A stretch of 7,611 bases of DNA from UBA1563 sp041667115 (GTDB taxonomy: Bacteria > Bacteroidota > Ignavibacteria > Ignavibacteriales > Ignavibacteriaceae), in the NCBI GenBank assembly GCA_041667115.1, contig JBAYFO010000094.1, forward strand, positions 1-7,611, given 5' to 3'. Numbering within the stretch: position 1 is the stretch's first letter; every line of letters begins with the position of its first letter. The notes below the pieces were generated by a model. It was not told the origin of the DNA. It saw nothing but the letters and a program-made list of their open reading frames with translations, and searched no databases. The position numbers were made by a program, and so were the translations under genes. Shown in pieces: positions 1 through 5,699 of this stretch.

Positions 1-252
1 ACAAAGCATGGTTTTTTGATAAAAGATTTAGAACATGACCAATTTAATTACAAATTTGCCGACGGCACCGCAATGCTGAACCACTATTTCATCCGTCTTG
101 CATTTATGGAATCGTGGGTCAAGATTTTGCCAAAGAATAAAGTTGAACAAATTTTCGATACAATTGAACTACACTTAAACGAACAAGCAAGTGTTTTAGG
201 TTCTATAAAACTTAGCATCCCTTTTGTATTGATTAATGCAAAAAAGAGATAA
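1..252 (+). CDS. Probable class I SAM-dependent methyltransferase, C-terminal fragment
   Basis: The frame is open from the first base, so this is the 3' end of a gene that begins outside the window; 83 residues are visible. The first TTG at position 16 is only an internal leucine codon. The fragment has the pattern GF-(I)KDLEHDQF followed by FADGTAMLNHYFIRLAF and WVKILP. From memory this resembles the distal part of class I SAM-dependent methyltransferases, after the Rossmann core, where a helix-rich cap and a final beta hairpin lie (here VLGSIKLSIPFVLINAKK). The SAM-binding glycine motif would lie upstream of the window, so neither activity nor substrate can be read here. The gene ends in TAA and is followed by about 150 bases with no gene. 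The family assignment rests on pattern memory and is moderately sure; that a real coding region ends here is very likely. Confidence 0.6.
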   Translation, partial: TKHGFLIKDLEHDQFNYKFADGTAMLNHYFIRLAFMESWVKILPKNKVEQIFDTIELHLNEQASVLGSIKLSIPFVLINAKKR

Positions 253-306
253 GAATTAATAAAACTGGGAATTACTAAATTTTGAGGGAATTTTGAAGTT
301 TGAAAA

Positions 307-337
307 TCTTATCCCTTGTATAAGAATCATGATGATT
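307..337. other. Two adjacent small dyads in the gap between the first two genes
   Basis: The gap 253-401 carries two neighbouring inverted repeats. TCTTAT (307-312) pairs with ATAAGA (320-325) across a 7-base loop, and AATCAT (325-330) mirrors ATGATT (332-337) around a single base. Neither is GC-rich nor followed by a T-run, so they do not look like an intrinsic terminator. They could be an operator or chance in AT-rich DNA. Nothing else stands out in the gap. Confidence 0.2.
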
Positions 338-401
338 TCTACAGCACTTAATTTAAATGTACTTTTACACGATAGTAGAGTATAATATTTAGGATTTATT
401 T

Positions 402-674
402 ATGACCAATGAAGAAAAAATAAAATGGTTCGATAGAAGTGTAAAATTCCAACTCAGCGGATTAATCTTCCTTGAAATGAAACAAAGGAAAAAGGGTGCG
501 GGTATCTGGGTAATTGAAAACACAAAAGATAATACCGTATTGAACTCTAATATGGAATGGGAGAAAGAACCCGATCCTTCCAAACGGGATGAAGCATTTC
601 TTATCCGCACACGGTTTGATCTTGAATCCGCAATAAGCATGTATGAACAATACAAGATGTTTGGTGAAGAGTAA
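402..674 (+). CDS. Small hypothetical protein, 90 aa
   Basis: I do not recognise the family. The ATG has a good ribosome site, AGGA at 391-394 with a 7-base gap. The product is charged and soluble, with no signal peptide or membrane segment. An amphipathic N-terminal part (about 1-28, FDRSVKFQLSGLIFLEMKQRKK) leads into a short beta-like piece (GAGIWVIENTKDNTVLN, 32-48), a charged loop rich in E, D, P and K (52-64), and a C-terminal helix (71-87, FDLESAISMYEQYKMFG). The gene is on the + strand and converges on the - strand peptidase gene, with 54 bases between the two stops. Two frames on the opposite strand are also open here, but they lack sensible protein character, and the ribosome site favours this strand. 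It is probably a real gene; no function can be assigned. Confidence 0.65.
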   Translation: MTNEEKIKWFDRSVKFQLSGLIFLEMKQRKKGAGIWVIENTKDNTVLNSNMEWEKEPDPSKRDEAFLIRTRFDLESAISMYEQYKMFGEE

Positions 675-703
675 ATAGACACTCTCCAATCTTGCTCATG
701 GTC

Positions 704-715
704 TAAAACGTTTTA
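704..715. other. 12-base perfect palindrome between convergent genes
   Basis: TAAAACGTTTTA reads identically on both strands and lies in the 54-base gap between the convergent stops at 674 and 729. It has no loop and little GC, so it makes a poor terminator hairpin. No other terminator is visible between these two genes. It may be chance. Confidence 0.2.
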
Positions 716-728
716 TCTCACTACTGAG

Positions 729-1643
729 TTAGTCAGCATTGTAGTATAATTGCCATTGCTTCTTTAATTCCTTGAAGCTTACGTTGTATATTTTTATGTA
801 AGGTTTTTCTAACAATCTATCCGGGTCTTCATAGATTATTTTTTGAGTTAAGATGAGTCTGTCTAGATCCTTTTGATCCTGAAAAGAAACTCCCTCTTTT
901 GTTTTTTTGTTGTTCGGAGGAGCACCTTCGAATTTCGCGACTTGATTGTCTGAACTATCTGATGAAACAGATTCATTCATATTAAAAAATCCTTTCATCG
1001 TTTGCGCAAAATAATTGTGGAGAGAGATAATTTTATCAAAGCCATATCGCTCAGCTAAAAGATCAATAAAACTTGCCCACTCCATATAAATAACATCCCG
1101 TTGAATTGCGGGTCTGGTACTTTCGTAATATATATTTTTTAGCTCTCTATATTTATGCGAAGACACGATATCCGTCAGTGCAGAATTATAATTCTCATAA
1201 CCTTGCCAATTAAGATAGTATTTGCCGGCTACCCAGCTAGCAAAGCCTTCATCCCAATACATATTTCCGGTTTGATTTGAGGGATCAATCAATCGATAAC
1301 AAATGATATGTCCCAATTCATGCGCAAATATTCCAAGCAAATGAGACGTCGTTCTAATGCTATCTTTAGATAAAAATATTTTTGGAGAGTCAGCATCAGG
1401 CACAGCCGTTCCCCTTGCACTTCCCTCTATGTCCTTGATCTCAAGAACTAAATTTATATTTTTTTGAAACTTTACTCTTTCGCACTCAAATTGAAATATT
1501 TTCTGAGAAATTTTCAGAAATTCATCTTTGCTGATAGGTAGATATTCTTCATTAATGATCTTAATTCCAAGTATAGGTGGTTGAGCATCTAAACTATTTA
1601 CAAAGATGATAAAAAATAGAACGATGTATATTTTCTTAATCAT
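729..1643 (-). CDS. Secreted HExxH zinc metallopeptidase (gluzincin, peptidase-MA-like)
   Basis: This is a 304-residue predicted zinc peptidase acting outside the cytoplasm. Residues 1-20 form a signal peptide: MIKK, then a hydrophobic core IYIVLFFIIFV, then a possible cleavage after SLDA. The catalytic motif HELGH is at 108-112 (zinc ligands H108 and H112, general base E109). A second motif, WDEGFASW at 130-137, supplies E132 as a likely third ligand, giving HExxH-x19-E, a gluzincin (clan MA) layout. The C-terminal SFKELKKQWQLYY (289-301) fits the closing helix often seen in peptidase-MA-like proteins. Unusual is a polar, low-complexity stretch at about 219-255, rich in S, N, D and K, just after the helix that follows the active site; it looks like an insertion. 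The ribosome site AAGG lies 7 bases before the ATG. The DUF3788 gene stops 33 bases upstream, so the two are probably cotranscribed. The substrate is unknown. Confidence 0.8.
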   Translation of the reverse strand: MIKKIYIVLFFIIFVNSLDAQPPILGIKIINEEYLPISKDEFLKISQKIFQFECERVKFQKNINLVLEIKDIEGSARGTAVPDADSPKIFLSKDSIRTTSHLLGIFAHELGHIICYRLIDPSNQTGNMYWDEGFASWVAGKYYLNWQGYENYNSALTDIVSSHKYRELKNIYYESTRPAIQRDVIYMEWASFIDLLAERYGFDKIISLHNYFAQTMKGFFNMNESVSSDSSDNQVAKFEGAPPNNKKTKEGVSFQDQKDLDRLILTQKIIYEDPDRLLEKPYIKIYNVSFKELKKQWQLYYNAD

Positions 1644-1676
1644 AAACTTACCTTTATTATTAATAAACTGAATTTA

Positions 1677-2099
1677 CTATTTTATGCTAAGCTTAATTGC
1701 TACTAAGGATTTAGCATCTTCAACATCCTTTTTGAATTTAAAGGTTATGGTAATCCCGCGAATTTTATTATAGTGTTTTCCGGATCTATATTGTTCCTTC
1801 AACTCTTCGGAAATTGAACTGTCTATGATCGCTTTTTCTGCTCTGTCAGTAAAATAGAATGTTATCCTAAATGAGCCTTCTTGAACAGAAAGCCAGAAAA
1901 TTGTCTTCGACTTTTTCATGACTTTTAAAAGCCACGATTTTCCGTCATTGTAGTATTTCCACTCTTCTTTCAAATCGGTATGTTTCGTGTGAAGAAATTC
2001 AAAAATCAATTTCCATAAGGCTTTAGATTTCCCAATATGTGAAAAAATTATTGCTTCCGTCGGGTATTCATTTTGATTTGTTAAAATTGGTAGTTCCAA
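1677..2099 (-). CDS. DUF3788 family protein, 140 aa
   Basis: This is a small soluble protein matching my memory of the DUF3788 family, whose biochemical role is not established. Characteristic blocks are IIFSHIGKSKALW (17-29), EEWKYYNDGKSWLLKV (45-60), KSKTIFWLSV (63-72), FRITFYFTDRAE (77-88) and the glycine-bearing KIRGITITF (112-120). The length is typical for the family and the protein appears complete. The start is TTG at 2099, preceded by GAGG with a 7-base gap; an in-frame stop lies a few codons upstream, so no earlier start is available. There is no signal peptide or membrane segment. It sits between the metal transporter (67 bases upstream) and the secreted peptidase (33 bases downstream) on the same strand, so it could be in one transcript with them, but nothing ties their functions together. 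Confidence 0.85.
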   Translation of the reverse strand: MELPILTNQNEYPTEAIIFSHIGKSKALWKLIFEFLHTKHTDLKEEWKYYNDGKSWLLKVMKKSKTIFWLSVQEGSFRITFYFTDRAEKAIIDSSISEELKEQYRSGKHYNKIRGITITFKFKKDVEDAKSLVAIKLSIK

Positions 2100-2126
2100 T
2101 CTTTTTCCTCATTATTTAAATTAGTT

Positions 2127-2156
2127 CCTACGGCGGACGTAAAGCCTACTCCGACG
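2127..2156 (-). repeat. Imperfect direct repeat / weak hairpin between the DUF3788 and VIT genes
   Basis: The GC-rich island in this 67-base gap contains CCTACGGCGGACG (2127-2139) and a close copy CCTACTCCGACG (2145-2156). The same bases can also fold: CGGCGGA (2131-2137) pairs with TCCGACG (2150-2156) with one mismatch, extended inward by GTA/TAC after a bulge. On the - strand no T-run follows, so it is not a standard terminator for the transporter gene. It could be an attenuating or processing hairpin, or a remnant of inserted DNA next to the GC-rich transporter gene. Confidence 0.35.
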
Positions 2157-2166
2157 ATTATTTTAT

Positions 2167-2862
2167 TTAAACTGCAACACCGAACAACGCCCCCACACCT
2201 GCAGTAATTCCCATTGCAAGCGCACCCCAGAATGTTACACGAAGGGTAGCCTTTAATACCGGTGAGCCTCCAACGCGAGCAGCCACCATACCCAATAAAG
2301 CGAGACATAATAGAGAAATCAAAGAGACCGCGAAGATTACTGCCGTGGCAGGAAATATCAAGACTGTTAATAAAGGCATCACTGCACCCAATGCGAATGT
2401 GCCCGCTGAAGAAAACGCAGCTTGAACTGGACGTGCAGTAACAACCTCAGAGATTCCAAGTTCGTCTCGTGCATGAGCAGCAAGTGCATCATGAGCCATG
2501 AATTGTTCGGCAACTTGTTTTGCAAGTTCAGGTTCCAAACCACGTTCAATATAGATTGAGGCTAATTCCTCTTTTTCATTATCAAAACCATTTTCAAGTT
2601 CCAACCTTTCACGCTCCATATCCGCTTTTTCCGTATCCGCTTGAGAGCTAACTGATACATATTCACCCGCAGCCATAGACATTGCGCCTGCTACGAGTCC
2701 GGCAACACCCGCAATTAAAATGCTGCTCGTTGAAGCTTTAGCAGCCGCCACACCAACAACAAGACTTGCGATAGATACGATCCCGTCGTTTGCTCCTAGT
2801 ACCGCTGCGCGTAACCAGCCGATATGTTGTGTACGATGCTTTTCTTTATGCGATAAATACAT
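2167..2862 (-). CDS. VIT1/CCC1-family iron/manganese transporter
   Basis: This is an inner-membrane protein of 231 residues in the VIT/CCC1 family, whose members move Fe(II) or Mn(II) out of the cytosol, generally coupled to protons. The hallmark motifs are present: SHKEKH near the N terminus, WLRAAVLGANDGIVSIASLVVGV (16-38, TM1), then AGAMSMAAGEYVSVSSQ (59-75, end of TM2). An acidic helical domain follows at about 75-140, rich in Glu (EKADMERERLELE, EKEELASIYIERGLE), corresponding to the cytosolic metal-binding region. TM3 to TM5 are at about 148-168, 172-196 and 205-229. The start is chosen at ATG 2862 because AAGGAG sits 5 bases before it; a GTG 15 bases upstream would put that ribosome site inside the gene. 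GC content is about 40-60% per 60-base line against roughly 30-35% in neighbours, suggesting transfer. Metal preference cannot be read from sequence. Confidence 0.92.
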   Translation of the reverse strand: MYLSHKEKHRTQHIGWLRAAVLGANDGIVSIASLVVGVAAAKASTSSILIAGVAGLVAGAMSMAAGEYVSVSSQADTEKADMERERLELENGFDNEKEELASIYIERGLEPELAKQVAEQFMAHDALAAHARDELGISEVVTARPVQAAFSSAGTFALGAVMPLLTVLIFPATAVIFAVSLISLLCLALLGMVAARVGGSPVLKATLRVTFWGALAMGITAGVGALFGVAV

Positions 2863-2867
2863 GATAA

Positions 2868-2873
2868 CTCCTT
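2868..2873 (-). promoter_or_regulatory. Ribosome binding site deciding the VIT start
   Basis: AAGGAG lies 5 bases upstream of the ATG at 2862. It falls inside the reading frame extended to the GTG at 2877, so the shorter start is preferred. Confidence 0.75.
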
Positions 2874-2919
2874 CCACTGATTACTTTTTACTGAAAACTA
2901 ATAACTAATAATTTACAAA

Positions 2920-3468
2920 TTATGATTTAGGTGCATTCTTTTTCAAATAATCAAGAATCGTTTCGAGCTGTTTATCATCCATATGCTTTGCAGAAGATTT
3001 TAGTAGTTTCCCAAAAGCCGCTATTTCTTCTGCACTTCCGGGATAACCGATATTCATATTTTCAGACATAACATTTGAGTTGGCAAGTTTTTCTCCTTTC
3101 GCATTTAGCCACACATAAAAAGGTAGCCCAGATTTTTCTCCGCCAAGTTTTGCCATAATCTCTTTTCCACCGGGATTTTCTAAAACTGCTATTTTATCTC
3201 CGCGTTCTAAAACATCAAGATGAGTGATCACAAAGTTATCTTCAAAAATCTTTTTAAGTTCATCACTTTGAATTGCTTTCTCCAATCTTTTACACCAGCT
3301 GCACCACGAAGCGTGAAATATTAGAAAGACATTTTTATCTGATGTTTTAGCTTCCTGATATGCAGTTTTGAGAATTTTGTTAGCGTTCTGTGGTTTTGCG
3401 TCCTGCGCCGATACAAAACTTAAAGTGAATAATATGAGTGCTGACACAACAATAACTTTACGGAACAT
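2920..3468 (-). CDS. Exported thioredoxin-fold protein with WCSWC motif
   Basis: The protein has 182 residues from the chosen ATG. Residues 1-21 are a signal peptide (MFRK, hydrophobic core VIVVSALILFTLSF, cleavage probably after VSA), so it acts outside the cytoplasm. The thioredoxin-like domain covers about 30-160: NVFLIFHASWCSWCKRLEK carries the redox pair C56 and C59 in CSWC, and GLPFYVW supplies the cis-proline P116. This matches the thioredoxin_7-like group; such proteins usually act as disulfide reductases or shufflers of envelope proteins. The C-terminal helices (KQLETILDYLKKN) are an addition of unclear role. An upstream frame extension to 3555 is rejected because the ATG at 3468 has AGGAG 8 bases before it, a perfect signal peptide follows, and a promoter lies inside the extension. 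It appears monocistronic. The redox partner is unknown. Confidence 0.88.
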   Translation of the reverse strand: MFRKVIVVSALILFTLSFVSAQDAKPQNANKILKTAYQEAKTSDKNVFLIFHASWCSWCKRLEKAIQSDELKKIFEDNFVITHLDVLERGDKIAVLENPGGKEIMAKLGGEKSGLPFYVWLNAKGEKLANSNVMSENMNIGYPGSAEEIAAFGKLLKSSAKHMDDKQLETILDYLKKNAPKS

Positions 3469-3511
3469 TATGTAATCTCCTAAATAAATATGATTGAATA
3501 AATGCTGTTTT

Positions 3512-3540
3512 ATTATACAAAATCCTTTTTGATTGGACAA
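3512..3540 (-). promoter_or_regulatory. Sigma70-like promoter for the thioredoxin-fold gene
   Basis: On the - strand TTGTCC (3540-3535, 4 of 6 to consensus) is followed after exactly 17 bases by TATAAT (3517-3512, perfect). Transcription would start near 3505, giving a leader of about 37 bases that contains the AGGAG site before the ATG at 3468. It lies just after the terminator of the upstream operon, consistent with an independent unit. Confidence 0.6.
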
Positions 3541-3560
3541 ATTATTAACTCCCACAAAAT

Positions 3561-3589
3561 AAAAAACCCCGTACTTGACGGGGCTTTTT
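3561..3589 (-). terminator. Intrinsic terminator of the sigma / anti-sigma / DUF4097 operon
   Basis: CCCCGT (3567-3572) pairs with ACGGGG (3578-3583) around a 5-base loop, flanked by A5 and T5 tracts. In the - strand RNA the base next to the core stem forms a G-U pair, so the A/U tracts extend the stem to about 12 pairs before a U-run; in the + strand RNA the same position is an A-C mismatch. This favours action on the - strand, 20 to 50 bases after the stop at 3610. Confidence 0.85.
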
Positions 3590-3609
3590 AATCTGTCTCT
3601 GTTTTTACT

Positions 3610-4734
3610 CTATTTGTTCCACTTCAGTATTTCAATTTTGGAACTTGACGTATTTAGTTTAATTAGTTTCCCGCCGCCGTTAAGATTAACTGATGCCGTA
3701 ATTTCTCTGCTATCCTCATCAACATTATAATTTTCAAGTTTATAATCCGAAGTAATCGTGTAACGACCTTTCAAATCATTTTTAGAATGAACTTTTATTA
3801 CCGCTTCAATAGTTGCTTTTGCATTTTCAGGAATCAATAATTTAATATTTCCGCCTGAAGAAGAAATTTTACTATCGTCGCTCCCATCCGGATCTAACTC
3901 TACATAAACCTCACCACCGGAAGTATTAGCTTTTACCGAGCCGTAAAGATTTTCAAGCTTGATATCCCCACCTGATGTATTTACTTTAGTTGTTCCTTTA
4001 GCTCCGGCTAACTTAATATCGCCACCTGAAGTGTTGAGTTTCGCGACTCCGTTAACATTTCCAACACCGATATCGCCACCGGAAGTTGAAGCAGATAAAT
4101 CGCCGTTAACATTCCCTACTTTTATATCGCCACCGGATGTACTTAAGGATAATGATCTGTTTGAACCGGCGACCGTAATGTCTCCGCCCGAAGTAGAGAG
4201 TTTCCCTTCACCACTAATAGTTCCTACATGGATATCACCTCCGGCTGTAGCAACTTTAAGATCTCCATTAATATCTCCGGTAGTTATATCTCCACCGGCT
4301 GTTGTCATCGAAACATTTCCCTTTACGGTTTCAACTCTAATATCTCCTCCAGCAGTACTTCCGGTAATATTTCCATAGAACTTGCCTAGGCATGATAAGT
4401 CTCCGCCGCTAGTTCTAATCTCAAGATTGAATTGTTCTGGAGTTTTAATTGAAAATGAAGCTTCATTCTCTCTTAACACTACTTGAATGGTATTTCCATC
4501 TTGACTAATTTTTAGGTCTTCAGCGTCAGATTTGTCTAACCCGGTTACTTCAACATATACTTCATCTTTGCTCCAGGATTCTACCTTAACATCACCGGTA
4601 ACTTTAACAGAAAGATTATCACCTTTTTTTACCTGAAAATTTTTGGTGATTCTGTCCTGTGATAGTCCAGCCTGGGTTATTGTAAACACTACCATTGCAG
4701 TTAAAACGAAACTGAAAAGATTTTTATTCTTCAT
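3610..4734 (-). CDS. Exported DUF4097-type beta-solenoid protein
   Basis: The protein has 374 residues with a signal peptide at about 1-25 (MKNKN, core LFSFVLTAMVVFTI, possible cleavage after AGLSQ). A short beta domain (30-105) carries DVKVESWSKDEVYVEV, typical of DUF4097 N termini. Residues 108-297 are built from turns carrying T(S/A)GGDI. The motif starts at 108, then at 127, 145, 163, 181, 199, 217, 235, 253 and 271, an exact 18-residue period from 127 on, with a final SSGGNI at 292. The first turns have TAGGDI and the later ones TSGGDI. This predicts a beta-helix. The C terminus (300-374) is a non-repeat beta cap. No membrane anchor follows the signal peptide, so it is periplasmic or surface-located. 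It is the last gene of the sigma operon, 11 bases after the anti-sigma stop, with AAGGAG overlapping that stop codon. It is a likely partner or effector of the envelope circuit; the exact role is unknown. Confidence 0.87.
   Translation of the reverse strand: MKNKNLFSFVLTAMVVFTITQAGLSQDRITKNFQVKKGDNLSVKVTGDVKVESWSKDEVYVEVTGLDKSDAEDLKISQDGNTIQVVLRENEASFSIKTPEQFNLEIRTSGGDLSCLGKFYGNITGSTAGGDIRVETVKGNVSMTTAGGDITTGDINGDLKVATAGGDIHVGTISGEGKLSTSGGDITVAGSNRSLSLSTSGGDIKVGNVNGDLSASTSGGDIGVGNVNGVAKLNTSGGDIKLAGAKGTTKVNTSGGDIKLENLYGSVKANTSGGEVYVELDPDGSDDSKISSSGGNIKLLIPENAKATIEAVIKVHSKNDLKGRYTITSDYKLENYNVDEDSREITASVNLNGGGKLIKLNTSSSKIEILKWNK
3907..4356 (-). repeat. In-frame 54-base repeats coding the solenoid turns
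   Basis: Nine consecutive copies of the T(S/A)GGD(I) motif recur every 54 bases in the coding strand (residues 127-276). On the + strand they appear as variants of ATATCGCCACCGGA. The copies differ at many third positions, so they are diverged and not a fresh tandem expansion. Confidence 0.85.
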
Positions 4735-4741
4735 GGCATTT

Positions 4742-4747
4742 CTCCTT
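4742..4747 (-). promoter_or_regulatory. Ribosome binding site overlapping the anti-sigma stop codon
   Basis: AAGGAG lies 7 bases before the DUF4097 ATG, and its first two bases are the last two of the anti-sigma TAA stop. This supports translational coupling of the two genes. Confidence 0.75.
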
Positions 4748-5684
4748 ATGATTCTAATTTGGTTAAAATTGTTTTTGCACGAAGTTTTATATAACTGTTT
4801 TCGTCTTCATGCATTTTTTCTCTCAGAACATTTATTGTATTTGGATCTGTAAGTTTTTTGATATCATTTTTTTCACTAAGACAGTTAATCGCCTGAATTC
4901 TTAAGCCTGAATTTTTATCGTTCTGTAAAACATAGATCATCGCGTCTCTTATTTTACCGTCAAACGGAATATTGCACAATGCATTCATAGCTTCTTTCCG
5001 AACGCCGGGGTTATCATCATACATCATAGCTTTGAGAAGAGCATCTTTCAGCACACCGGTTGTGTTTTCTCTTTTTTCTGAAAAGATCGCATTAACGGTT
5101 CTCAATCTTACTCCTGGATTTTCATTATCAAGTAAAGAAGTTGCAAGCACTTTTTGAATTTCTATGTCGTTAATATTTCCTTTAAGCTTAACAGGAGTAG
5201 TTTTTTCATAGGTAATTTCAACTTCTCCGTTATCAAAATTTTTATTCACAAATTGAAGATTCGTCAATTTTGAACCGCCGTTAACCATATCGCCGCTAGA
5301 CAGGATCTTATTCCCCGTATTATTAAAGAAAAGAAAATAAGCTGCCGTCATAAAGACAACGGCGGAAGCAAAAGAATACGCAATCTTTAAGTTGCCGGAT
5401 GTTGGCGCTGTAAAATAATCCCACACATTTTGCAAACGGAATTTCTTCCGATTAAGGACTCTAATTTCAGCTAACAGTTCCTGACGCGCTTCAAAAAGAG
5501 TATCTTCATTAAGTTCTTCCGTCAAACAGAATTTTATCTGCTCGTGAAACTTTACTAATGCTTCAAGTTCGGTTTTACACAAATTGCACCCAAGCAGATG
5601 GCGTTCAAATTCGTTACGTTCTTCTTTATTCAGTTCATTGTAGCTGTAAAGAATCAGCAAGTCTTTATATTTATTATGTTCCAT
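4746..5684 (-). CDS. Membrane anti-sigma factor: zinc finger, one TM, HEAT-repeat domain
   Basis: The protein has 312 residues. The N-terminal cytoplasmic part holds a zf-HC2-type anti-sigma zinc finger, FERHLLGCNLC, with ligands H29, C33 and C36 (HxxxCxxC). One membrane segment follows at about 98-120 (NLKIAYSFASAVVFMTAAYFLFF). Past it comes a beta-rich linker (about 121-170) and then four helical HEAT-type repeats with related turns: DNENPGVRLRTVNAI (186-200), DDNPGVRKEAMNAL (223-236), DKNSGLRIQAINCL (256-269) and DENSYIKLRAKTIL (294-307). By topology the HEAT domain faces outside the inner membrane. The sigma gene stops 15 bases upstream, and the DUF4097 ribosome site overlaps this gene's stop. 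The expected role is to bind and hold the ECF sigma factor until a signal reaches the outer domain. The ribosome site is weak (GAG, 6 bases from ATG), suggesting coupled translation. Anti-sigma function is inferred from the finger and the gene order. Confidence 0.88.
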   Translation of the reverse strand: MEHNKYKDLLILYSYNELNKEERNEFERHLLGCNLCKTELEALVKFHEQIKFCLTEELNEDTLFEARQELLAEIRVLNRKKFRLQNVWDYFTAPTSGNLKIAYSFASAVVFMTAAYFLFFNNTGNKILSSGDMVNGGSKLTNLQFVNKNFDNGEVEITYEKTTPVKLKGNINDIEIQKVLATSLLDNENPGVRLRTVNAIFSEKRENTTGVLKDALLKAMMYDDNPGVRKEAMNALCNIPFDGKIRDAMIYVLQNDKNSGLRIQAINCLSEKNDIKKLTDPNTINVLREKMHEDENSYIKLRAKTILTKLES

Positions 5685-5699
5685 GTTCGTCTCAAGGAT

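Noticed and set aside
381..386. Perfect TATAAT just before the small gene at 402, as a promoter -10
   Set aside because: No -35 element at 16 to 18 bases upstream (best is about 3 of 6), and the start would fall inside the ribosome site; likely chance in AT-rich DNA.
389..689. Two - strand open frames (389-682 and 462-689) opposite the small + strand gene
   Set aside because: Their products are rich in Phe, Ser, Cys and Ile in no protein-like order, and they have no convincing ribosome site; the + strand gene has AGGA at proper spacing.
2081..2308. - strand open frame overlapping the ends of the VIT and DUF3788 genes
   Set aside because: It is a frame shadow rich in Cys, Gly and Tyr; both overlapped genes have clear family motifs.
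2720..2908. + strand open frame opposite the start of the VIT gene
   Set aside because: It mirrors Ala-rich transporter codons and has no family character.
2898..2911. Tandem CTAATAA CTAATAA upstream of the VIT gene
   Set aside because: Only two 7-base copies in AT-rich sequence; no promoter spacing fits, so chance is as likely as an operator.
3469..3555. N-terminal extension of the thioredoxin-fold protein to 3555
   Set aside because: It would place promoter and ribosome site inside the gene and bury the signal peptide 29 residues in.
3959..4378. 139-codon + strand open frame with repeated ISPPDV/ISPPEV units
   Set aside because: It is the antisense reading of the 54-base T(S/A)GGDI repeats, kept open by the same codon periodicity; it does not represent a separate repeat protein.
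3844..4413. CRISPR-like array, suggested by regularly spaced similar words
   Set aside because: The period is an exact multiple of three, the repeats are diverged at third codon positions and lie wholly inside a coding frame with a signal peptide.
4643..4852. + strand open frame across the anti-sigma / DUF4097 junction
   Set aside because: It runs antisense to the DUF4097 signal peptide and the end of the anti-sigma gene; no ribosome site and no recognisable protein.
4972..5157. + strand open frame opposite the HEAT repeats
   Set aside because: Shadow of the anti-sigma gene; Ser/Leu-rich without domain character.
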